A stretch of DNA of 64,000 nt from Trichoplusia ni (lineage: Eukaryota > Arthropoda > Insecta > Lepidoptera > Noctuidae), in contig NC_039493.1 in the NCBI RefSeq assembly GCF_003590095.1, positions 1,674,001 to 1,738,000 on the forward strand, written 5' to 3'. Positions 1-12,300 of the stretch are shown here, piece by piece. Under the pieces are notes generated by a model. That model was not told where the DNA came from and did not search any database. It saw nothing but the letters and a program-made list of their open reading frames with translations. The position numbers were made by a program, and so were the translations under genes. The number at the start of each line of letters is the position of its first letter. Within the stretch, counting starts at the first letter, position 1.

Positions 1-218
1 TTGTTATTAGTTAAGGATAGATTTTTAAAGTTAATTAAAACGTTATTTTGTTATTTTTCTCTTTTTTTCTCCTATGTGTGATACCAGCCTATGAATTTCC
101 CACTAAACACATTAGCTTTGGAACTTGTAAGTAAGGTTTAATCATTAACCAGCAAATACCCTCCCTTCGCCATCTTAAAAGTTCAAAATTATTAAAAAAA
201 TCGGAACATGAAATAAAT

Positions 219-224
219 TTTATT
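219..224 (-). terminator. Candidate poly(A) signal of the cyclase
   Basis: AATAAA on the minus strand, 24 nt past the stop codon. It would give a very short 3' UTR, and AT-rich DNA makes chance matches common. Confidence 0.35.
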
Positions 225-247
225 TCAAAGATTCATAATTATAATAA

Positions 248-373
248 TTAGGAACGAATGAGCAACTCCATCAGGTTGTGGTGGTAGTCTTGGAGCTGTG
301 GTCCTTGAGGGCTCTCACTCCTGAAGCCGCCCATCTTCCGCACCAGCCAGAACGTCTCCATGCAACCCTTACC
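248..373 (-). CDS. Guanylyl cyclase exon 12 (C terminus and stop)
   Basis: Encodes residues 541-581 and TAA. GKGCMETFWLVRKMGG closes the cyclase domain and is followed by a short polar tail ending MELLIRS. Acceptor CTTCCAG. Confidence 0.93.
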   Translation of the reverse strand, partial: GKGCMETFWLVRKMGGFRSESPQGPQLQDYHHNLMELLIRS

Positions 374-3300
374 CTGGAAGTGGAGAAATATTTTAGGTTC
401 TTGAGGATTCCGTACCAAAGGGTAAAAACAGATCCCTATTAGGCTGAGCTATCTGTTCGTTTGGTTGTCACTAGGCTGTCTCTCATAGAAGGTTTCACAG
501 GTATTTCAGCTGCCGGAAAGCACAAAAAAAATGTTAAAGCAAAATTTGTTTCGGTAACTAAATTGAGGTTTTTTTTTTTAACTGGGCCTATTTGACTGTT
601 TTATTAACTAAAATTCGTCAAGCATTGTCATCATTATAGCTACATTAAGTATTATTTACATATTCAACAGCCTTACATTGAATTGTTGGATTGGTAATGA
701 ATTAACATAATTAAAAAGTTAAGTATACTTACGGCTATATTTACTGGTCCTCTTGATTCAAATTCGTATTTACCAATATCATCTAGAGCTAATTTCGTTG
801 AATATGAAATGTGAATTTTCATTGCTGTGGACAAAAGAAAATGTCTTGTGTAACACCAATTACTTCTATTGGCACAATTTCTTTATGGCTAGCTTAACAA
901 TATTCCATTTTTTATCGTTGCCTGATTTACAAGCTGGTGTCAGAGATTGAGCCACCCGTAGACGACTCACATGGCTATTGTTACATGTTACAATAGCCTC
1001 GATAAATTCTTAGGAATACTGCTTTGCTTCACCGTTTAGCAAAAGATGTGTGAACATGTGTGTAATGCGGGGACGGCACACTACATACGTTTCGACAAAG
1101 CCTCCGTACTAGCGAAGGAGAAATACTTCGTGCCGCGAAAAGTACCTACGGGAGGCTATAGAAATCAGCCGTCACCTGAATTTCAATAGAGATCGTGGAT
1201 GGGCACTGCCCCCAGCGTGGAAACCAGCACTGAATGCTGCGTTATGTCATACGAAACCAAGCCTGGAAAGCGACGCGGTCAGCATAGTATGCACTGACTC
1301 AGCCAGTACGGGAGCACGGACGATGCCAATGACGACAGCAGACCCCCCACCCGCGCCACCAGCGTCGCCGACAACACCGCCGCTCACGGCGCGAGCGCGA
1401 CGCTACGCAGCGAGATGCGCGGCCATAAGGACTCCGGTTGGGTCCGAAACTAGTCGGGCTACCCCGATAAATACGCGTGACAAACCCGTTACATCATTTA
1501 ATAATAATATATGAATTCGAAAAAAACAATAAGCTTGTTGGGATCCAACGTTTTGGAACCTACAGCCTTTGACTTCCCAATCCAATACATGAAAGCTTTT
1601 CGTTAGTATTAACGCTTTTAAAACTATCTCATCTTCAGGGGATGACTGCTATAGGAGCATCAAAGCAGGTTCAGGGATGTGCGAGTCTAATTTAAATTCC
1701 GTCACCGGACAATGTTTTTACACCAACGGTAATATTTATATTCTTGACAAAAGTAACTAATCTGCAATCCATGACTTGTACCAGAGCATCAAAAGAAGGT
1801 TCAACATACGTTCGCCTGTACTCTCCATCCTGCTAGCAGTATTGATGGTGTCTCCGAACAGGCAGTAGCGCGGCATGGTGGTCCCGACGACGCCGGCGAC
1901 GCACGGCCCCGTGTTGATGCCGGCGCGTATCATGAGGGGCTCGGCCGGCCGGTGCGGCACGCAGGCACCCTCCAGACTCCGCACCAACGATAACGACATA
2001 TCTGCTATTTCTGATACATGTCTTTTACCTGGAAGAGAGAAAAAGTTGCTGCATCATTGGCCATCATAACCGGGTTCAGCTAAGTACCAGTGTTTTACAA
2101 GGAGCCACTGCCTATCTGACCTCCTCAACCCACCTTTGCAACACGATATACCTTGGTTAGACTGGTTGTCAAACTTAGACTGTGAAAATCGTATTCATAT
2201 GAAGGTTCATTAAAGAAAATACGAACTACAATCGAATATCGGAATCGCTGAAGACCAATTGAAAATAAGTTTTTAAGTTACTTTAATGATCTTTTTTTTA
2301 ATTAAATAAAAGTAATCTCAACGACAACGAAAATTCTAATTGAGTTTCCAAAGAGCTATATGGGACCCGATTCAGCTATTAACAATAGCCGATGAATGAA
2401 TTTAAATTGGATTCAAATGACAGTATTCATATTCTAATATTCTAGTAATACGAAAGGAGAAAAATTTTCCAATTTCCATTTACTCATCGACCATTGTAAA
2501 TAGCATAATTGGAGCCCTGCAGCCTCCTTCACTAAAGATCATTTACTATCATATATAAGGAGCTATGATACGGTATAAATACGGGACAGGAGTACATTGA
2601 TAACCATCTAAAATTTTGAGCAGTGTAGCGACATCTATGCGTTCCATGCCGAACTACGATACCAGACTATCAAGTTCACATACTTACCGTTTCTCTGCGG
2701 TAACCCAGAGACCACCATGTAGGCATCACCGATGGTCTCCACTTTATATACGTCGTAATGAGTTATCTTCTCATCGAACAACCTGAAAACATTTTACTTA
2801 AATACATATAAATTAAACTATTGCAAATTAGAGTTAAAATGAACGACTATTGTCTTGTTAATTGAAATTAAAGTTCCTATTTTGATAAAACCAAGATGCT
2901 TTGGTCAATGCCTAGCTTTGTTACTGTGCAAAAATGTTTAATAAAATATTCAAAAATTTCTTAATACCAAAAATTTAAAACTCATAAAAAGTTTCTAAAT
3001 AACTTAACCTTGTTTAGCAACTTAATATATTTTTCCAAACGTACAGAATTTTTAACAAAAAATTATTAATTAGATGCAAATAGTATTGAGACAGAAAAAA
3101 GCGTATTTTAGCGATTCGTAAAAAACATGATTTTTGTAATAATATTTGTTACTAACAAACCAAATCCGCCAGTTTGGTAATAGATTATACCTATATGAAA
3201 ATTATATGAAATTGATTATACCTATTAAATCGACTCATAATTATTTTTTGAAACAATTATTTTAATAACCAGTGTCTAGTTCGAATTGCTTGCTCATTGC

Positions 3301-6300
3301 GGTTTTTCTATCTAATTAGACAACCTAATAAATCTAGGTTTCTGAGTAATTTATGTATTGGTTACTCATGTCTCATTATATAAAACCAGCCTTTAAATGT
3401 CCCACAGGTGGGTTTAGGCGTCTTCCCTTATAAGGAAACGTTTGAAAATTGATCAATTTACTGCATTTTGGCAATTTTAGATAACAACTAGCTGACCCAG
3501 CAAACGTTGTTTTGCCTAATAAATTATTTCTAGTTATATGTATTTTTTATGCCACATTATAAAAAAAAATAAAAGTAAACAATTTCGTCCAAAAAATAAA
3601 ATATATTTTTTTACTGTTAGTAACCCTTATCACATTGGGGTATGAAAAATAGATGTTGGTCGATTCTCAGACCTATTGAATACGCATATAAAATTTGGTA
3701 AAAATCGCTTAAGCCGTTTCGGAGGAGTACGGTAACTAACATCGTGACACGTAAATTTTATATATTAGAAGATATTGGATTCTTTGGAAAAACTTTAACT
3801 TGGTCGTGCCGTTGAGGGTTGAACTGGCAACCCGAGCATATGAATCCACACTTAGAAGCCCATTGTTTTTGTATAATTACTAACTGTACAATGCTGGCCA
3901 ATAAAAGAATCTGAGAAAAAAGGGCAAAAACATGACTAACCATATATATTTTTTTAATTACGCAATAACCAACGAAATAAAAAACAATATTTCTTTTTCT
4001 AAAATTTCACCCCACCGAACTTGTTACTTTAAAACGTTTCTTAATAGAATCCTTGACATGTTACATAATAAACGCTCACATGTTACTTCAATATTTATGT
4101 TATGTGTATCATAATGTGTATAATAATGACATATCTGAATTCATTAATACTTAAAAGGAATGAGGAACCGATTAAACATTGCATGGATTTTTTTTACGAG
4201 GAAAACAAATATTTTTGGAATTAAAACAAAAATGATTATAGGTTTTAAAATTTATCTGTATAATATTGTTTAAGTAATTTTAATCGACAAAATACCTAAT
4301 GCTTATTGTTAATTAATGAACGCAATTTTTTAGTTGCAGAAATGGTATTTAATGCGAAACAAGTTCCTGTTTAATTGAACTTGTGGTTGGCATTATGAGT
4401 GAGAGTTTTAAATACCAAATCAAAACCTTTGATTTATCTTTAAAACAAGCAATTTTTTTAGGATATTATTGCACTAGACGATTTTTTTTGTAGTCGTAGG
4501 AGGAATGTTTATATTAAAACTTAATGCTATCAAGAACCAGGGTAGCATTTTAGAATACGCATAGCGATAACCAAAGGCGAATATAATAAAATAAGTATGT
4601 TACCTCATTATACTGTTAGGTTATACTTTATATCTAGTTTGCAACTATGTACATAATAATTCAATCTTTGAAACCCTAGTTCACATAAATACTTAGACCT
4701 CTGTTTAGTCCTAGCTACCGCATTAAGTTAAGTAACCTGTAATGGTAGATTAGTGTGATAATTAAATAAATAAATAAATAGTTTTAGCCGCGGGCCTGAC
4801 AGTTACAAATCAAAAATGATTCCGCGGGAACATAAAATCGGAATAAACACTCTCCTATTTTTTAATCTCACCAAGCAAGGTCTTAATCCGTTCAGTGGTT
4901 CGATTTGTCGACAAAATCATCAAAAAACTAATAATATTAGTTTCAGTTATAACACTTGATATTATGATGATTAACAAACGTTTAACATTGGAAACAAAAT
5001 ATTAATCGGATTATTATGACGTTTAACGGTAACTGTGATTCACGATGCGGTGTGTCATAAAGGGATGTAGGTATTTAACTAGAATTCAACCGGTTCTGTT
5101 GAGTCTGTTCGCAGAGATGAAAAGAAGAACAATTCTAAGAAGTTATTAATCAATTATGCCTTGGAACGCACGTTAAGGTGGACCTGACAATAATTGATTG
5201 GAATGCAACAAAGAGTCTTATATGGGAAATTTTAACTTAAACCAATTGTTCGTAAAAGATTGTGCCTATGAATAACGATGAATATTTCGTGACATAAACT
5301 TAATTTGATTTGAATTTAGCTTGTGTTGTCTGTAAAGGTTAATTAGTGTTCTTAGACATGTTAGATGAAAACAAATCAAGCCAATTTAAAGTTGTTATCG
5401 TGGGGTATTTAAAATTTGCAATTTTATCTTGTATCGTCCTAAAAATCGTCATCCAGAATAAAAACCACGCCTTAAGAAAAGGAGAGAAAGGGATTTACAA
5501 GTTTTATGGAACGTGGATTAAGCCAACGGACCTGTAGAGCATATTGAGCATGTTTATCACCTCCATGGGAGTACTACTGGCAGAAATGTTGGTGAAGCCG
5601 ACGATGTCGCTGAAGAAGATGGTGACGGCGTCGAAGGCCTCGGCGGGAACTGCCCTCTGGGCCCTCAGGCTCCTCAGCACCGGGAGTGGCAGCATCCTCG
5701 ACAGGAGGAGGTCGCTCTTCTGCTTCTCTGCTACCAGTTTCTGTGTGCTCTGCTCGATTGAGTGTGTGAATGTCTGGAAAGAAGGAATTGAGATGTAATT
5801 TTTTTTTATGTTTCCACAACTTTAAGTTCAAGTTTATTTTTTATAATTGGAAATTTTGTCACCACTGTTATTAGCTTGTGTCAAATAAATTTTTAAGCCA
5901 ATATTTTCAATATTGGGCGTCGAAAGTATGAATTTAGTGTCTTGTCTTAACAATTTGATTGAAGCCAATAGTTTTATGAAATTGTGATGACGTGTAACAA
6001 TTTAATTTCAAACTTAGCTAGGATATTTAAAACTTATAGGTCACATGCGTACATAAACACCCAGACTCAGAACAAGCGTTCGTGAATCACATAAATAGTT
6101 AGGCATAGGTACACCACGTTTTTATCGGGGTATAACTTTTAATTTGTAGGGATCCTAATTAAAGAAATAGACCTAATGAGGTTCCCGTATTATGGAGTAT
6201 AATCGGTAAAAATCAAAAAAATTCTTAACTTTTATCAATAAAACCTTTTGCAAAATTGAAGGTATATCTATTTTCCTCGAGGAAAATTCAAGTTTTCTTC

Positions 6301-9300
6301 CACTTACGCAAAGAAAATTACTCATGCGTCATTGGGACATTACCGTTGTATCTTAGGTTGCTAAAAGAAACCCGGTTAATCACTTAAGACCTACTAAGGC
6401 AACTAAGTTAGTGGACTCTGTACCAACTATGAGGGGATTAGTACGCATTTGAGCAGGGCCTCGATTCTGCATCTACAATGGCCGATGAATGAATGGCAAT
6501 TGGATTAAATACAACATACGTTTAGGAAATAATTATCATCTCTACATTTTTAACTTAACTATAGAGTTCAAATGTTTTAATTTTTCAGATATTTATTAGT
6601 ACCCAAAGTATGATAAGGCTTGCACTAACAAATGTTTAGTTACCTAATTATTTTGTTAAATAATTGGTAGTTTTTGAGAATCACCCATCAACAAATTGAT
6701 GTGGTATCTGTCTACCGCGATGCGCATTTCTATGTGCAAATGCCCTAAACATATTCATATAAGGAAAATTAAAGTCGTACCGTTTAAATAAAATTAACAT
6801 AATCTCTAGGATGAAAGTACCAAGATGACGCAATTTTGAAATAATAATATGTTACCAGTTTGACGAGATCTCTAAATGATATAATAACACCGAGCTGTCA
6901 ATGTATTTCTGAGAGCAAATCTCCTTCTGGCGAAGGTAAAACGTTCATATTGCATTGGTTCATAGTATTCATACAATGTAAATACCCTGCAGTAATATTG
7001 CTTCTTGTTAAAATTAGATCCTTATAAAACTAGCTGATGGAATCCAGTGTCCAGCGAAAATCGTTCCGGGAGTTAATTTGTGACCCTCAACCATCCATTT
7101 GCTCCCCATACAAAAATCATTTTTTGATCAATCATTCAATGCGGTCCAGCCTTTTAAGAGGAGTATTGTGTTTATACTATATCACAATTATAAGTATAAT
7201 ATAAGCTGTCCCGGCGAACTAAGTACCGCATAACATAATGATAAGAAGTCAGACAAATATACATTCTTTTTGCAACACTTATTTTATCGACGTTTAAATC
7301 TTCCCTGCTTTTCTTCTTTGCTTTGTCCTCAAGTTTCAGCGAGACTAACGAACGGAAATTCATTTTTGTATACAGGGGTGCGCCAGAAAGAATTACGAAT
7401 TCGAAAAAATCTATATTATATTGGTCTTCAACTGGTCAATTGTGGTTGGGTTATAGGAGTAGACTCTTCTTTCACGCATCCCCACAAAAAAACAGTGGTG
7501 TATTCGGCTTCGTCGGAGAACAGAACATTGTTGAAACTCTGAAAGTGTTCTAGCATTGTTTCAACAAAAGCTCGTCGTAAAATTGGATCCAAATTTCCAA
7601 GTTCCGAGCTACATACCCCACCGCCCGCGCAGTCCCCTCTCTAAAGATTAAAAGCCAAGAGTATTTTTACAATCGTACTCCTTTGGCCCACCCTGTATAA
7701 GAATTGTAAGAAAGCAGATAAATAAATATTAAGGTTCATATTTTTGAAAGCGGCAGTTTATGTACATAAAAAAAATGGACGTTAACTCAAAACAACCACT
7801 CTTAAAAGACAAGATAGTAAACATAGTTAAAGCGGTATTAGTCACGTATCCTAAAATAGCCACTTAATTGATTTGAACTCTTAGTTATAAAAGTTAGGTG
7901 AGTCATCAAAAAAAAGTATGTGGCGACGGAGTTCATTTAACGACCTTCAAGGTCGGTACAATATGTGTCATATAGAATACAAACATTCAAGTCGATTTAA
8001 AATATAGCATTTCATGTTTCTTTATAGTTTTCATCATGTATGTAAATTTTTGGTACCTGTATCTGACCCAAGAACTCTTCTACCAAAGTTTTGTGAGTTC
8101 GTCTGTCATTCGTTTGTATCTTCTGACTCAGGCTTGACCGGTATTTGGAATTCTCATTTGTAGTGTCAGACTCCTTAAAATTTAAGTTTCTCAAGTCGGT
8201 CAAACGATGTCAACAAAAATGTTTTGGCGTCCATATTTTTAGGAACATTTTACTTTTACAACAAAAGCGTCGTTTGAAAACAAATAATCACTCCGATTAA
8301 TACAAAAATCCGTATAATCTTAATTACCGATTTTCAAATTACCACTTCCGTGACGTGAAGCAAATGGCGACTGCAATACGTCACTTACTAATGGATCACG
8401 ATTCATAAAATGTAAGTATTACGTAGGCAGCAAACGCAAAGCCACAACAAATTACGCACAAACTATTGCGAATAGATTGGTCAATATATACGCGTTATAT
8501 ATCACAATCACGATATTCTGTGTTAAAACAGTCTAATCTTAATTTTAATTTGGCTTCCATTCATGTAATCAATAAGTCCTTACTTAAATGATACAACGGT
8601 TTATTCAGGCCCAGTTCGGCTAGCCTGCCTGCGAGTCAGCTCATGATAAAGGACTCCAGTTGGTTTCGAATATATTCAAGCTATCCCGATAAATACGCGA
8701 GTTGAATTTACGGAAATAGAAAATTATTTCAATAGAACATGATGATATAATTTTTGCGATATCAGTCATATCGTAAAAATTATATCAGCAAAAATTATTA
8801 ACAGCTAATCTATTATAGGGGCGGATCAATATTTTCTAGATGTAACCTAAAACAGAACTAAGGCTCCGTCCCATAACCGTCTACGCATCCATTTTCACAA
8901 ATGATTTACATTATGTCTATTGCCACTATAACGAAAAAAACTTAACTGTTTATTCTTACAAAATTTGTTTTTTCCCTAACTTGCACTTATTTGCATTTAT
9001 TTCTCAAAGAAGGTTCTTGTTATGCACCAAAGAGGTTAAATATCAAAACGTTATACACAAACTATATAAAGACAGAAACAAAAAAGTATTTATCGTACAC
9101 GATTGCTATCTACTATTACGTATCTATGCAATACGGATCGGAACAGGTGATCGCGGTAAGATGATTTCATTCACGACACAAGCTCATTCTCCTTTCGACC
9201 GTCAAGTGAAAAAGTCGTGCCAAAATGTATCGTTGCTTGATAGTGATCGTGTTGTTACTAGTGAGTCACCTTGTTCAATCGTATAGTGTATTGAAATATA

Positions 9301-12300
9301 AGACATATGGCGGAAATACAAATGTGGATTTTTTGGATTGGGATTTTGAAGCTAAAAAGTTCCCTAGTCTGAAAAGGATACGAAGGGATTTTATTAAAGG
9401 GCCACGTTGCCCGGTAAACACTGTTAAGCTGTTCGGGACCTGCGTTGATTGTGACACGTGAGTGATTAACTTTTTTAATGTCCTTTTTTAATTATAGTGT
9501 TTCTGTTTCGTTAGAATTAGCTATAGGTTTTAAATTAAATTCGACCTTATTTGTCTTTAGTTAGTATATTACATTAATATATACTTTTCTGGAAACTTTT
9601 TGCGTTTCATACGAAGTGACATAATTAAAAAAACGTTCGTTTTAAATATATAAAAACAAAATATCACGGTTTACGATAGTTCCTTTTCTTAAATTTCAAT
9701 TTCCTTCAAAGTAACCATATTTTTGCAAATAACGGAAAATTAAAAATATTTAATCAATTCTTATCGAATAACATATGGAATAACAGTTTGTTGGTCAATG
9801 AGTAATATTTACTTAACCTCGTAGGCTACCCACGGCAAAGTCAAAACCGAACCTCTACAATAGAACACAAGTTGTATCAACATTTAGAATGCAACCTTAA
9901 CCTTGTTGATATAAAGGCTTTAATGCCAAAGTGTTACTACCAATGTGTCGTAGACTGTACAGTAATTCATTACCGCATATTAACACGAAATACAACCTTA
10001 AACATATGATTATAAGGACAAAAATCGGATGTGTTATTTTCAATGAGAAATTTACTGTTGAATCGTGTGTTACCGCATATTCATATTAAATTAAACCTTA
10101 ACCTTATCGATATAAATACTGAAATACTGTAGAGTAGTTTTGTTGACATTAGCCGCAACAATTTGTTGCCATTCATGACGTATTGTTAAAACCTATGTGG
10201 CTTTGATTTTATTGTTTACGATGTGTTTATGAGTCAAAGAAAAAAACTATTCACAGTGATATTAGAGAAACTTAGAAATAACAAATAAATCGTTTTGAAA
10301 TGTATTGTACGTGATAATAAACTCTGTGGAGAACAAATTTTATTGATATGGCCTTTCAACTGACAAGAAAATTACAGATTTTTATGTATATGTGTAGAGT
10401 GAGAATTAATATATATATTTTGTAACAAAAAATCTGTTTTCTCTCTTTTGGGCTACTTTGTCAATACTTTTGTCGCCAAATACTGATACGTTATTGTGTC
10501 TTATTCGACACAGCGAAAGTAGTGAACAATTGAGTCATAATAAAACCGACCAAGTGCGATTCGAACTTGAAACAACGAGGATTCCGTACAAATAGGCTGG
10601 AGGAACCCAAATTTACACGAGAAATTGGCTTAGTATTAGTATTATTTTCCTACGTTCGTTAAACAAAAAACAAAATTTTCTCATTTTCTATAATTTTCAA
10701 AGTCATTGTCAACATTAAAGGTTACTTACACACAGATAACATTATGAATTTAATCTCGGCATGTCAAAACCAGTTGACAGTGAAATGCAGAAATGTTTAC
10801 CAAGAGTTGTTTTCGCACTTCAACTTTTCAAAAGATAATAATAACGTATTAGCTTCTAACAATATTTTCACAGGAAAATTGAGTAAATAATGTCCAATTT
10901 CTTACGTAGTATTATGAATGAACTTAAGTATTGTACACTATGCTGTTTGCTTGGACTTTTGTCGTATTGCAGGTATTAGCTTATCTAGACAGCGAAAGAG
11001 TGTTGACCACTTTTTGGGGGTGTTTTTTTTAACTTTATTTACTTTGGGGTAGACACCTGTGGCCACCATAGGTCATGCCTGCGGTTGGCGGTTAGGGCAC
11101 ATCATCAATGAAATAGGTAAAAGGCCAAGAAGGATAAAGACGCGTGTAAGCGTTTCTTACGAGTATACGGGTGGTATCTTTACATCATTCCTCAAGAAAG
11201 ATGCGTTGGTGTTCCCGAGACTCTGGCTTAGGGAAATGTAGGAGGATGGTTTCGGCGAAACTCCGATCCATATCCCAGTTGAAGCTTTTCACCCAAAAAA
11301 AGGTTTCCAGACTTAGCGGCTAAAACTCCCTTTCCTAGTAAAGGGCTAAATGGGAAGGTTTTTCAAGTCTACCTTGAACTCTATTGACCTTTTCCACAAC
11401 CGCAATAATATTACTTTAAAAGGTGGTGGTAGGGAACGGCATACTCTACCAGCCAACCGTAGTCATGTGCCTAATTCAAGGTAGGTCACCAAGAATTAGG
11501 TACAATAAAAAATAAATATATAAATTCGTATGAAACGCCAGAAACCCAAGGAGAGGGAAAAGTTAGAAATTCGACAATTCGGAATACTAGATTTTTTTTT
11601 AATTCGCAAAAAGATAGTCTGTTTATATGAGAGGAAAAACTTTTTGGAAGTCGAATACAGCTTTTAAAGAGATTTTAATATAATAAACTGCAATCTTTCC
11701 TCAAACCAAAGTTCGTTACATCCAAAACTTTATTATTTTTGAGATGATCTTAAATATTTCTGTAATAAAAATAGTGTTTTTTAAACTCAGCAAGGAAACT
11801 AAAATGCAAAATGACATTTCGGATTTAAATCAAAAGATATAGTTTTTTGGCCTGTCTGATAAAATACAAGTTCGATCAATGTCACCCGATCTGTTATAAA
11901 TTATCAGAATTAAAAACTAGTTCACATATTCAATGTGCAAAATCAGGTTTCTTAATGATCACTAGTTTTCGCGACTACTTAACGGCAATCGGCCTTGATA
12001 TATTTTATTTGTTTATTTATACTTTTATTTGTAGGTTGTTAACCTAAAATAAATGGCATTTTATTAATTATTAATGTTTATTATTATTTGAGTTTCTGTT
12101 TTCTTTTTGTTTCTTTCTTGTGTCATTTATTGCAAAAACTATAATTATATGCTGAATATCAGTTGAGCACATTAAAAAAGCCGATAACGCATGGATATCG
12201 CACGAAGGGGGTTGAGCAGGGTAAATTGTTGTGCCAAAGATTAATAACTACTACAGCAAACGGACAAGGCAATACATGACTCCAGCAATATTTAACCAAC

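Larger units (their letters stand above)
374..2687 (-). other. Cyclase introns 9 to 11
   Basis: Three introns (2687-2029, 1809-825, 732-374) between catalytic exons. They hold the Penelope relic described separately and a local duplication near 1642-1803. I see no other gene. Confidence 0.7.

Noticed and set aside
1080..1320. Possible cyclase exon ending ISIEIQ before a GTGACG donor
   Set aside because: It would join to GKGCMETFW, but the frame is broken by a stop upstream and the opposite strand reads as a Penelope tail. The exon at 733-824 fits the phase on both sides and gives the expected family sequence.
1757..1809. Extension of cyclase exon 10 to a stop at 1757
   Set aside because: Residues after STGE do not match the family; the donor GTATGT at 1809 joined to exon 11 does.
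9063..9070. TATATAAA as the promoter of nested gene 1
   Set aside because: It is 155 nt from the ATG with no initiator at the right distance, unlike the tight promoters of genes 2 to 4; kept only as a remark.
11059..11241. 60-residue plus-strand ORF in a less AT-rich patch
   Set aside because: No ATG or splice support and no domain recognised; it lies in the intron of nested gene 1 and may be old element sequence.
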